From positions 1 to 35,297 of the forward strand of contig NZ_JAAGNI010000444.1 of NCBI RefSeq assembly GCF_010550605.1: 35,297 bases of DNA. The letters are read 5' to 3'. The translations under genes and the position numbers were made by a program. Below are positions 8,475-17,021 of this stretch, piece after piece. Every line of letters starts with the position of its first letter. Positions within the stretch are counted from its first letter, which is position 1. The stretch comes from Streptomyces sp. SID9727. Its GTDB lineage: Bacteria; Actinomycetota; Actinomycetes; Streptomycetales; Streptomycetaceae. Below the pieces are notes generated by a model. The model was given only the letters and a program-made list of their open reading frames with translations. It was not told the DNA's origin and made no database searches.

Positions 8475-9995
8475 TCAGCGCCTTCCCAGGAGCAGCCGGG
8501 CCTCGCCGACCGTGATCACGGAACCGGTCACCAGGACGCCGGCGCCCGCGTACTCGTCCTCTTCCTCGGCGAGCGTGATCGCCGCCTCCAGCGCGTCGTC
8601 GAGCCGGGGTTCGACCTGCACCCGGTCGTGGCCGAAGACCTCGACGGCGACGGCCGCGAGGGCGTCGGCGTCCATGGCGCGCTCGGTGGAGTTCTGCGTG
8701 ACGACGACCTCGGCGAAGATCGGCTCGAAGGCTTCCAGGAGCCCCCGCACGTCCTTGTCGCCGCTGGCGCCGACCACCCCGATCAGCCGGGAGAAGCCGA
8801 ACGCCTCGGACAGGCCCTCGGCGGTGGCGCGGGCCCCCGCCGGGTTGTGCGCGGCGTCCAGGACGACGGTCGGGCTGGAGCGGACGACTTCGAGGCGGCC
8901 GGGCGAGATCACCGAGGCGAACGCGGAGCGCACGATGTCGGCGTCCAGCGCACCGGCCTGCTCGGCGCCGACGCCGAAGAACGCCTCGACCGCGCAGAGC
9001 GCCACCACCGCGTTGTGCGCCTGGTGGGCGCCGTACAGCGGGAGGAAGACGTTGTCGTACTCGCCGCCGAGGCCGCGCAGGGTCAGCAGCTGGCCGCCGA
9101 CCGCGATCTCCCGGGAGACCACGCCGAACTCCATGCCCTCGCGGGCCACGGTGGCGTCGGCCTCGACGGCCTTCTTGAGCATGACCTGGGCGGCGTCGAC
9201 GGGCTGCTGGGCCAGGATGACCGTGGCGCCCTGCTTGATGATCCCGGACTTCTCGGTCGCGATCTCGCCGGGCGTGGAGCCCAGGCGGTCGGTGTGGTCC
9301 AGCGAGATGGGGGTGACGACGGCGACCGAGGCGTCGATGACGTTGGTCGCGTCCCAGGTGCCGCCCATGCCGACCTCGACCACGGCGACGTCGACCGGCG
9401 CGTCGGCGAAGGCCGCGTACGCCATGCCGGTCAGCACCTCGAAGAAGGACAGCCGGTAGGGCTGCTGGGCGTCGACCATCTCGACGTACGGCTTGATGTC
9501 CTCGTACGTGGAGATGAACCGCTCCGGGTCCACCGGGGCGCCGTCCAGGCTGATCCGCTCGGTGATCGACTGGACGTGCGGCGAGGTGTAGCGGCCGGTG
9601 CGCAGGTCGAAGGCGCCGAGCAGGGCCTCGATCATGCGGGCGGTGCTCGTCTTGCCGTTGGTGCCGGTGATGTGGATCGAGGGGTACGCGCGCTGCGGCT
9701 CGCCGAGCACGTCCATCAGGGCGGCGATCCGCGTGACGGACGGCTCCAGCTTGGTCTCGCCCCAGCGGCCCGCGAGCTCCTGCTCCACCGCGCGCAGCGC
9801 CTTGTCGACCTCGGGGTCGGCGGGGCGGGCGGGGAGCTCCTCGGCACGGGGCGGTCCGGAGGCGGCGCGCAGCGTGCGGCTCCCGGCCTCGATCACCGCC
9901 AGGTCGGGGTCGCGCTGGGTCGCTTCGTCCACGATCTCCGCGAAGGTGTCGTCGGGGTCGGACGCGTCGGGCCGGTCGGGGCGGGGCTCACTCAC
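8475..9995 (-). CDS. folC: Folylpolyglutamate synthase / dihydrofolate synthase
   Basis: Bifunctional Mur-ligase-family enzyme adding glutamate to dihydropteroate and to folates. The ATP P-loop TGTNGKTS is at about residues 110-117 (counted from GTG 9995), GMGGTWDATN is the actinobacterial form of the second family motif, and DAAHNPAG marks the C-terminal domain. I chose GTG at 9995 (506 aa), giving an N-terminus SEPRPDRPD that I recall from streptomycete homologues; an ATG at 10025 would add ten residues and neither has a clear Shine-Dalgarno. The frame is open far upstream through the valS region, which is an antisense shadow. Before the ligase core there is an acidic, low-complexity leader of about 60 residues absent from E. 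coli FolC. Confidence 0.93.
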   Translation of the reverse strand: MSEPRPDRPDASDPDDTFAEIVDEATQRDPDLAVIEAGSRTLRAASGPPRAEELPARPADPEVDKALRAVEQELAGRWGETKLEPSVTRIAALMDVLGEPQRAYPSIHITGTNGKTSTARMIEALLGAFDLRTGRYTSPHVQSITERISLDGAPVDPERFISTYEDIKPYVEMVDAQQPYRLSFFEVLTGMAYAAFADAPVDVAVVEVGMGGTWDATNVIDASVAVVTPISLDHTDRLGSTPGEIATEKSGIIKQGATVILAQQPVDAAQVMLKKAVEADATVAREGMEFGVVSREIAVGGQLLTLRGLGGEYDNVFLPLYGAHQAHNAVVALCAVEAFFGVGAEQAGALDADIVRSAFASVISPGRLEVVRSSPTVVLDAAHNPAGARATAEGLSEAFGFSRLIGVVGASGDKDVRGLLEAFEPIFAEVVVTQNSTERAMDADALAAVAVEVFGHDRVQVEPRLDDALEAAITLAEEEDEYAGAGVLVTGSVITVGEARLLLGRR

Positions 9996-10054
9996 GGGCC
10001 CCAGTCTACGGATGGCGTCGGACATCGCGCGCAGCCGCCCGGGGGCCGGACACG

Positions 10055-10099
10055 CCGGAGCCCCCGCGCCCCTCGGGTGAAGGGGTGCGGGGGCTCCGG
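10055..10099 (-). terminator. valS terminator stem-loop
   Basis: Two 19-base arms (10055-10073 and 10081-10099) pair with a single G-U wobble around a seven-base loop. The stem starts ten bases after the valS stop, separating valS from folC. Confidence 0.85.
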
Positions 10100-10108
10100 G
10101 GCGTCGTC

Positions 10109-12730
10109 TCAGCTCTGCGGCAGGGCCGCCAGCTGGCCGGTGATGCGCTCGATGTCGGCCTCGGCCTTGGTGAGCCGGCCGCGGATCTTGTCGACCACGT
10201 TGTCCGGGGCCTTGGCGAGGAACGCCTCGTTGCCGAGCTTGCCCTCGGCCTGGCCCTTCTCCTTGCGGGCGGCCTCCAGGTCCTTCGTCAGCCGCTTGCG
10301 CTCGGCGTCCACGTCGATCGTGCCCGACAGGTCCAGGGCGACGGTCGCCCCGGCGACGGGCAGCGAGGCGGTGGCGTGGAAGCCGTCGCCGGCCGGCTGG
10401 AGCCTCAGCAGCTGCCGCATGGCCGACTCGTGCGGGGCGAGCGGGGTGCCGGTCAGGGTGAGCTCGGCCGGGACCTTCTGGCCGGGCTGGAGGCCCTGGT
10501 CGGAGCGGAAGCGGCGCACCTCGGTGACGACCTGCTGGACGAGCTCGATCTCCTGCTCGGCGGCGTCGTCGCGGAAGCCCGAGTCCTTCGGCCAGTCCGC
10601 GATGACGACGGACTCGCGGCCGGTGAGCGCGGTCCACAGGGTCTCGGTGACGAAGGGGACGACGGGGTGCAGCAGGCGCAGCATCACGTCGAGGACCTCG
10701 CCCAGGACCCGGCCGGAGACCTCGGCCGGACGGCCGCCGCCGAAGAACGTGGTCTTGGACAGCTCGACGTACCAGTCGAAGACCTCGTCCCAGGCGAAGT
10801 GCCGCAGCGCCTCGCTGAGCTTGGAGAACTGGAAGTCCTCGTAGTACGCGTCGACTTCGGCGACCGTCTTGTTCAGGCGGGAGAGGATCCAGCGGTCGGT
10901 CACCGACATCTCGTCGGCGGACGGCAGCTCGCCCTCGATCGTCGCCCCGTTCATCAGGGCGAACCGGGTCGCGTTCCAGATCTTGTTGGAGAACTTCGCG
11001 GAACCCTGGACCCAGTCCTCGCCGATCGGGACGTCGGTGCCCGGGTTGGCGCCGCGCGCGAGCGTGAAGCGCAGGGCGTCGGAGCCGTACTTGTCCATCC
11101 AGTCCAGCGGGTTGACGACGTTGCCGAAGGACTTCGACATCTTCTTGCCGTGCTCGTCGCGGACCATCCCGTGCAGGACGATCTTCTCGAACGGCGGGAC
11201 GTCCTTGTTGACGTACAGGCCGAACATCATCATCCGGGCGACCCAGAAGAAGAGGATGTCGTAGCCGGTGACCAGGACGGAGTTCGGATAGAACTTCGCG
11301 AGGCTCTCGGTCTGTTCCGGCCAGCCGAGCGTGGAGAACGGCCAGAGGCCGGAGGAGAACCAGGTGTCCAGGACGTCGCTGTCCTGGGTCCAGCCCTCGC
11401 CGGTGGGCGGCTCCTCGTCGGGGCCGACGCAGACCATCTCGCCGTCGGGGCCGTGCCAGACGGGGATGCGATGGCCCCACCAGAGCTGGCGCGAGATGCA
11501 CCAGTCGTGGAGGTTGTCGACCCAGTCGAAGTAGCGCTTCTCCATCTCCTGGGGGTGGATCTGGACCTTGCCGTCGCGGACGGCGTCACCGGCCGCCTTG
11601 GCGAGCGGGGCGACCTTGACCCACCACTGCATGGAGAGCCGGGGCTCGACGGTGGTCTTGCAGCGCGAGCAGTGGCCGACGGAGTGGACGTACGGCCGCT
11701 TCTCGGCGACGATCCGGCCCTCGGCGCGCAGGGCGGCGACGATCGCGGAGCGGGCCTCCATCCGGTCCAGGCCCTCGAAGGGGCCGGGGACGGTGATGAC
11801 CGCGCGCTCGTCCAGGACGGTGAGGAAGGGCAGGTCGTGGCGCTGCCCGATCTCGAAGTCGTTCGGGTCGTGGGCGGGGGTGACCTTGACGGCACCGGTA
11901 CCGAACGACGGGTCGACGTGGTGGTCGGCGACGACGGGGATGGTGCGGTCGGTCAGCGGCAGCCTGATCTGCTTGCCGACCAGGTGCTTGTACCGCTCGT
12001 CGTCGGGGTGGACGGCGACGGCGGTGTCACCCAGCATCGTCTCGGCGCGGGTGGTGGCGACGACGATGGTCTCCTCGCCCTCGCCGTACGTCATGGAGAC
12101 GAGCTCGCCGTCGTCCTCCTGGTACTCGACCTCGATGTCCGAGATCGCGGTGAGGCACCGGGGGCACCAGTTGACGATGCGCTCACGGCGGTAGATGAGC
12201 TCGTCGTCGTACATCCGCTTGAAGATGGTCTGGACGGCCTTGGACAGGCCCTCGTCCATCGTGAACCGCTCGCGGGTCCAGTCGACGCCTTCGCCGAGTC
12301 GGCGCATCTGGCCGGAGATCTGGCCGCCGGACTCGTTCTTCCACTGCCAGACGCGCTCGACGAACGCCTCGCGGCCCAAGTCGTGGCGGGACTTGCCCTC
12401 CTTGCCGAGTTCGCGTTCGACGACGTTCTGGGTGGCGATGCCGGCGTGGTCCATGCCCGGCTGGTACAGCGCCTCGAAGCCCTGCATGCGCTTGCGGCGG
12501 ACGAGGGCGTCGATCAGCGTGTGCTCGAAGGCGTGGCCCAGGTGCAAGGAGCCGGTGACGTTCGGCGGCGGGATGACGATCGTGAACGGCGGCTTGTCGC
12601 TCTTGGCGTCCGCCTCGAAGTACCCGCGTTCTACCCAGCGCTCGTACAGCTTCCCCTCTACCTCGGCCGGCGTGTACTGGGTCGGCAGTTCGGGGTTGCT
12701 GGCTGGCTGCTGCGCTGGGTTCTCGGTCAC
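10109..12730 (-). CDS. valS: Valyl-tRNA synthetase
   Basis: An 873-aa class I synthetase charging tRNA-Val. The HIGH motif appears as HLGH at residues 63-66 in PPPNVTGSLHLGHA, and KMSKS at 530-534. The CP1 editing domain, which removes mischarged threonine, is recognisable by TTRAETMLGDTAVAVHP at about 235-252. The C-terminal 65 residues are the charged coiled-coil tRNA-binding arm of ValS. Val rather than Ile or Leu specificity follows from the motif context. The ATG at 12730 is divergent from the membrane protein gene at 12870, with 139 bases between them; I see no T-box leader there. Confidence 0.96.
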   Translation of the reverse strand: MTENPAQQPASNPELPTQYTPAEVEGKLYERWVERGYFEADAKSDKPPFTIVIPPPNVTGSLHLGHAFEHTLIDALVRRKRMQGFEALYQPGMDHAGIATQNVVERELGKEGKSRHDLGREAFVERVWQWKNESGGQISGQMRRLGEGVDWTRERFTMDEGLSKAVQTIFKRMYDDELIYRRERIVNWCPRCLTAISDIEVEYQEDDGELVSMTYGEGEETIVVATTRAETMLGDTAVAVHPDDERYKHLVGKQIRLPLTDRTIPVVADHHVDPSFGTGAVKVTPAHDPNDFEIGQRHDLPFLTVLDERAVITVPGPFEGLDRMEARSAIVAALRAEGRIVAEKRPYVHSVGHCSRCKTTVEPRLSMQWWVKVAPLAKAAGDAVRDGKVQIHPQEMEKRYFDWVDNLHDWCISRQLWWGHRIPVWHGPDGEMVCVGPDEEPPTGEGWTQDSDVLDTWFSSGLWPFSTLGWPEQTESLAKFYPNSVLVTGYDILFFWVARMMMFGLYVNKDVPPFEKIVLHGMVRDEHGKKMSKSFGNVVNPLDWMDKYGSDALRFTLARGANPGTDVPIGEDWVQGSAKFSNKIWNATRFALMNGATIEGELPSADEMSVTDRWILSRLNKTVAEVDAYYEDFQFSKLSEALRHFAWDEVFDWYVELSKTTFFGGGRPAEVSGRVLGEVLDVMLRLLHPVVPFVTETLWTALTGRESVVIADWPKDSGFRDDAAEQEIELVQQVVTEVRRFRSDQGLQPGQKVPAELTLTGTPLAPHESAMRQLLRLQPAGDGFHATASLPVAGATVALDLSGTIDVDAERKRLTKDLEAARKEKGQAEGKLGNEAFLAKAPDNVVDKIRGRLTKAEADIERITGQLAALPQS

Positions 12731-12869
12731 GCGGACAGTTTAGAGCCGTCACAGGAGTGCACTGAAACCGGTTTGTTCCGTAACGGTGTGCCTCCCGGTG
12801 GTCCGCGCGCGCGAGCCTTCCGTCAGGATGTTCGCAACGCGTAAGTATCACGAACAGGGGACACCGCAG

Positions 12870-13865
12870 ATGAGCTACAACCAGCCGGGTCCGTACGGTG
12901 GCCAGCCGCCGCAGGGCCAGCCCGGACCGTACGGCCAGCAGCCGGGCCCGTACGGCGGTCAGCCGCCGCAGGGCCAGCCCGGCTACGGCTACCCGCAGCA
13001 GGCCCCCCAGGGCGTCCCGCCCCAGCAGCAGCCCCAGCCGGGTTACGGCTACCCGCAGGCGCAGCCGCCGGGCCCGTACGGGCAGCAGCCGCCCACCCCG
13101 CCGTACGGCGGCCAGCCGGCCTACGGGCAGCAGCCGGGCTTCCCCCCGCCGGCCCCGCAGAAGAAGAAGACGGGCCTGATCGTGACGGCGGCGGTCGTGG
13201 CGCTGGCGGTCGTCGCGGGCGGCGTCTACTACTTCACGTCGGGCGACGGCGGTTCCTCCGTCGCGTCCTCCACCAAGGGTTACAAGCTGACGCCGCCGGA
13301 GTCGGTGGGCGAGTACAAGCACGACAAGACCGACTCCGACAACAAGACCGGACCGCTGACCGGCAAGGAAAAGACCGAGACCGAGGCGATGGGCGTCAAG
13401 TCGCCCGTCGAGGCCAGCACCGTCTACGGCAGCGGGGACATCGACAAGAACCCGCTGACCGCGAAGATGCTGATGCTCAAGGGCGTCTGGGGCCAGGTCG
13501 ACGACCCGGAGAAGACGCTGGACGCGGCCTTCGCCAGCGCGAAGAAGTCGATGATCGAGGACGAGGGTGACGACGAGACCGAGGTCTCGCTCGTCGGCTC
13601 CCCCGAAGCCGTCAGTCCCAAGGACTTCGACGGGGCGCTGATGAAGTGCCAGACATTCAAGACGGTCAACAAGAAGGCCGACGGGTCCGTGCAGAACGGG
13701 CCCAAGGAGATCCTCATGCCGGCGTGCATCTGGACCGACTACAGCACGGTCGGCATCGTCATCGCCGTCGACCTCGGCGCGGCCATGACCAACAAGAGCA
13801 TGCCGACCGAGGAAGTCGCCGACCTCGCGGCCAAGCTCTACAACACCTCCCGCACCAAGATCTGA
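12870..13865 (+). CDS. Pro/Gly/Gln-repeat single-pass membrane protein, function unknown
   Basis: A 331-aa protein. Residues 1-95 are a low-complexity segment of Pro, Gly, Gln and Tyr built from PYGGQPPQGQPG-like units, followed by a basic KKK stop and one membrane helix at about 103-125. The remaining 200 residues are predicted outside the cell, are rich in charged residues and contain two Cys (about 271 and 289) that could form a disulfide. I chose ATG 12870 because AGGGG lies nine bases upstream. Many streptomycete proteins have this plan of a cytoplasmic PGQ-rich tail, one helix and an exported domain; I cannot assign a function. It stands alone between divergent valS and convergent clpX. 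Confidence 0.85.
   Translation: MSYNQPGPYGGQPPQGQPGPYGQQPGPYGGQPPQGQPGYGYPQQAPQGVPPQQQPQPGYGYPQAQPPGPYGQQPPTPPYGGQPAYGQQPGFPPPAPQKKKTGLIVTAAVVALAVVAGGVYYFTSGDGGSSVASSTKGYKLTPPESVGEYKHDKTDSDNKTGPLTGKEKTETEAMGVKSPVEASTVYGSGDIDKNPLTAKMLMLKGVWGQVDDPEKTLDAAFASAKKSMIEDEGDDETEVSLVGSPEAVSPKDFDGALMKCQTFKTVNKKADGSVQNGPKEILMPACIWTDYSTVGIVIAVDLGAAMTNKSMPTEEVADLAAKLYNTSRTKI
12891..12982 (+). repeat. 57-base-period direct repeat inside the Pro/Gly/Gln gene
   Basis: A block of about 35 bases beginning CCGTACGG at 12891 recurs at 12948 with two mismatches, a period of 57 bases or 19 codons. It encodes PYGGQPPQGQPG twice. The repeat lies wholly in the disordered cytoplasmic tail and could vary in number between strains. 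Confidence 0.8.
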
Positions 13866-13877
13866 CCCGCGGCAGCA

Positions 13878-13921
13878 CGAAGGGGCGCCCGGCCGGTTCG
13901 AACCGGCCGGGCGCCCCTTCG
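13878..13921. terminator. Bidirectional terminator, 44-base perfect palindrome
   Basis: Arms of 22 bases pair perfectly with no unpaired loop beyond the turn. It lies 12 bases after the stop of the membrane protein gene and 17 bases beyond the clpX stop, so it can end transcription from both sides. Its feet read CGAAGG and CCTTCG. Confidence 0.9.
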
Positions 13922-13938
13922 CATGCGTCACACCCGCG

Positions 13939-15237
<1,299 letters not shown>

Positions 15238-15327
15238 GAGGTGCTTCCCCTTCGCCTGGGAGACGCCTGGTTCAGCGGCTCCTGTGCCTCTATCCGACGG
15301 TACCTTGCCCGGCCCCCCATTCGGGCC

Positions 15328-15380
15328 CCCCTTGGCACGGTTCACACGGCCGGAACCGGGTGCCGCACCGTGCCAAGGGG
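15328..15380 (-). terminator. Stem-loop between clpP2 and clpX
   Basis: Perfect 14-base arms (15328-15341 and 15367-15380) enclose a 25-base loop that can itself fold. It begins 11 bases after the clpP2 stop and separates clpP1-clpP2 from clpX on the minus strand. Confidence 0.75.
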
Positions 15381-15390
15381 ACAGGGCGTG

Positions 15391-16074
15391 TCAGGCGAGC
15401 GCGCCGGCCGCGCTCTTGCGGGTCGACACGATCTGGTCGACCAGGCCGTAGGCCAGCGAGTCCTCGGCGGTGAGGATCTTGTCGCGCTCGATGTCGTCGC
15501 GGATCTTCTCGATCGGCGTGGTGGAGTGCTTGGCCAGCAGCTCCTCCAGCTGGGTCCGCATGCGCAGGATCTCGTTGGCCGCGATCTCCAGGTCGGAGAG
15601 CTGCTCGCGGCCGGTCTGCGAGGACGGCTGGTGGATCAGCACGCGGGCGTTCGGCAGGGCCATGCGCTTGCCCGGGGTGCCGGCGGCGAGCAGGACCGCG
15701 GCGGCGGAGGCCGCCTGGCCCATGCAGACCGTCTGGATGTCCGGCTTCACGAACTGCATCGTGTCGTAGATCGCGGTGAGCGCGGTGAACGAGCCGCCGG
15801 GGCTGTTGATGTAGATGGAGATGTCCCGGTCCGGGTCCATCGACTCCAGGCACAGCAGCTGCGCCATGACGTCGTTCGCGGACGCGTCGTCGATCTGCAC
15901 GCCGAGGAAGATCACGCGCTCCTCGAAGAGCTTCGCGTACGGGTCGTACTCGCGCACGCCCTGCGAGGTGCGCTCCACGAAGCGCGGCACGATGTAGCGG
16001 TTGTCCACCTGCGGGCCCGTGTAGAGGCCGCTCGCGGAGGCGCCGGGGAAGTTGTTCATGTGGGTGTTCACCAT
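15391..16074 (-). CDS. clpP2: ATP-dependent Clp protease proteolytic subunit ClpP2
   Basis: A serine peptidase subunit of 227 aa from ATG 16074 (222 aa from the alternative ATG at 16059). Catalytic triad: Ser123 in MGQAASAAA, His148 in VLIHQP, and Asp198 in ERDKIL. The substrate-gate motif SPGGS is at 91-95. Actinobacterial ClpP1 and ClpP2 stack as unlike rings into one tetradecamer. It follows clpP1 by 76 bases. The N-terminal 30 residues before YIVPRFVERT are probably a propeptide. The frame is open further upstream into clpP1, but those residues are compositionally unlike ClpP and lack support. Confidence 0.95.
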   Translation of the reverse strand: MVNTHMNNFPGASASGLYTGPQVDNRYIVPRFVERTSQGVREYDPYAKLFEERVIFLGVQIDDASANDVMAQLLCLESMDPDRDISIYINSPGGSFTALTAIYDTMQFVKPDIQTVCMGQAASAAAVLLAAGTPGKRMALPNARVLIHQPSSQTGREQLSDLEIAANEILRMRTQLEELLAKHSTTPIEKIRDDIERDKILTAEDSLAYGLVDQIVSTRKSAAGALA

Positions 16075-16150
16075 CCTGGTGGCGTTCTGTGGCTGGGTGT
16101 CTCGGCGTACGAGAGATGCGGTGCGTACGGGCGCTGTCCGGGGGGCCGGA

Positions 16151-16768
16151 TCAGGCGCCGGTGCCGCCGCCGCCCGGAACGCCCGACGCGATCGAGATGA
16201 TCTCGTCAATGAGGCCGTACTCCTTGGCCTCCTCCGCGGTGTACCAGCGGTCGCGGTCGCCGTCGCGGATGATCGTCTCCACGGTCTGGCCGGAGTGGCG
16301 GGCGGTGATCTCCGCCATGCGCTGCTTGGTGCGCAGCAGGTACTGGGCCTGGATCTTGATGTCCGAGGCGGTACCGCCGATGCCGGCCGATCCCTGGTGC
16401 ATGAGGATGTCGGTGTTGGGGAGCGCGAAGCGCTTGCCGGCGGTGCCGCCGGTGAGCAGGAACTGGCCCATCGAGGCCGCCATGCCCATACCGATGGTGA
16501 CGACGTCGTTCGGGATGTACTGCATGGTGTCGTAGACCGCCATGCCGGCCGTCACCGAACCGCCGGGGCTGTTGATGTAGAGGTAGATGTCCTTCTCGGG
16601 CTCGGCCGCGAGGAGGAGGAGCTGCGCGGTGATCTTGTTGGCGATGTCATCGTCCACCTGCTGGCCGAGGAAGATGATGCGCTCGCCGAGCAGCCGGCTG
16701 TAGACCTGGTCACCGAGGCCACCACCGAGGGACGGCTCTCCGGCGGCGTAGGGCATCAGATTCGTCAC
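16151..16768 (-). CDS. clpP1: ATP-dependent Clp protease proteolytic subunit ClpP1
   Basis: A 205-aa ClpP. Catalytic Ser99 in GMAASMG, His124 in ILMHQG, and Asp173 in GDRDRWYT; SPGGS is at 67-71. The C-terminus ends in a Gly-rich tail. It is the first gene of the clpP1-clpP2 unit and lies downstream of tig, from which it is separated by a strong hairpin. The upstream region carries a ClgR-type box at 16902. In Streptomyces the clpP1clpP2 operon is a known ClgR target and its loss affects aerial mycelium formation. Confidence 0.96.
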   Translation of the reverse strand: MTNLMPYAAGEPSLGGGLGDQVYSRLLGERIIFLGQQVDDDIANKITAQLLLLAAEPEKDIYLYINSPGGSVTAGMAVYDTMQYIPNDVVTIGMGMAASMGQFLLTGGTAGKRFALPNTDILMHQGSAGIGGTASDIKIQAQYLLRTKQRMAEITARHSGQTVETIIRDGDRDRWYTAEEAKEYGLIDEIISIASGVPGGGGTGA

Positions 16769-16857
16769 GTATCCACCTGCTCGTCTCTGACGGCTCCGGC
16801 CGTCTCAGCGTCTTCGTACCGGGCGGGCCGGGACTACCCGACCCTTCCTCTTCATGG

Positions 16858-16863
16858 ACCCTA
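16858..16863 (-). promoter_or_regulatory. Possible clpP1 -10 element
   Basis: The minus strand reads TAGGGT, fitting TAnnnT, about 90 bases before the clpP1 ATG. The ClgR-type box lies about 39 bases further upstream, a normal distance for an activator. No clear -35 is visible, which would fit activator dependence. Inference only. Confidence 0.3.
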
Positions 16864-16901
16864 ACGCGCAGGTGGAACAACGCCATCCCGCTTCCGCGAC
16901 T

Positions 16902-16918
16902 GTTCGCTGGGAGCGCAA
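16902..16918 (-). promoter_or_regulatory. ClgR-type operator upstream of clpP1
   Basis: The plus strand reads GTTCGC-TGGGA-GCGCAA. This fits the published ClgR box core CGC-N5-GCG with the GTTCGC left half. It is about 135 bases before the clpP1 start, where ClgR is known to act in Streptomyces. The match is seen directly; binding is inferred from family knowledge. Confidence 0.72.
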
Positions 16919-16964
16919 GGTCCGCAGCTGGCACAAGGGTTGTGGCGTCACGTCCGCCGGTACG

Positions 16965-17004
16965 ACGACGGGCTCCGGACGCGGTGGCGTCCGGAGCCCG
17001 TCGT
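16965..17004 (-). terminator. tig terminator stem-loop
   Basis: Perfect 18-base arms (16965-16982 and 16987-17004) with a GGTG loop, 17 bases after the tig stop. It isolates the clpP1 promoter region from tig transcription. Confidence 0.9.
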
Positions 17005-17021
17005 GCGGGTCAGCGCGAGGC

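Noticed and set aside
8475..11501. Open frame of 1008 codons running from folC back through valS on the minus strand
   Set aside because: Only the last 500 or so codons are FolC-like; the rest is Arg/Pro/Gly-rich out-of-frame reading of valS on the same strand, with valS itself unmistakable.
10085..12844. Plus-strand open frame of 919 codons across valS
   Set aside because: It is antisense to valS, composed of Val/Leu/Asp/Gly-rich nonsense produced by high GC third positions, with no domain I recognise.
12731..12869. T-box leader in front of valS
   Set aside because: The gap is only 139 bases and shows neither a T-box consensus nor a specifier/antiterminator fold. The only palindrome is the ten-base AAACCGGTTT at 12765.
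13878..13921. 44-base perfect palindrome as a recombination or attachment site
   Set aside because: It lies exactly between two converging stop codons, has no integrase or duplicate copy nearby, and fits a bidirectional terminator.
12183..13931. Minus-strand 582-codon frame opposite the repeat protein gene
   Set aside because: Low-complexity antisense of the Pro/Gly/Gln gene joined to out-of-frame valS; no start signal or domain.
15238..15345. N-terminal extension of ClpX to ATG 15345
   Set aside because: The added residues are Gly/Pro-rich, unlike ClpX, and overlap the clpP2 hairpin loop; GTG 15237 has a proper ribosome site.
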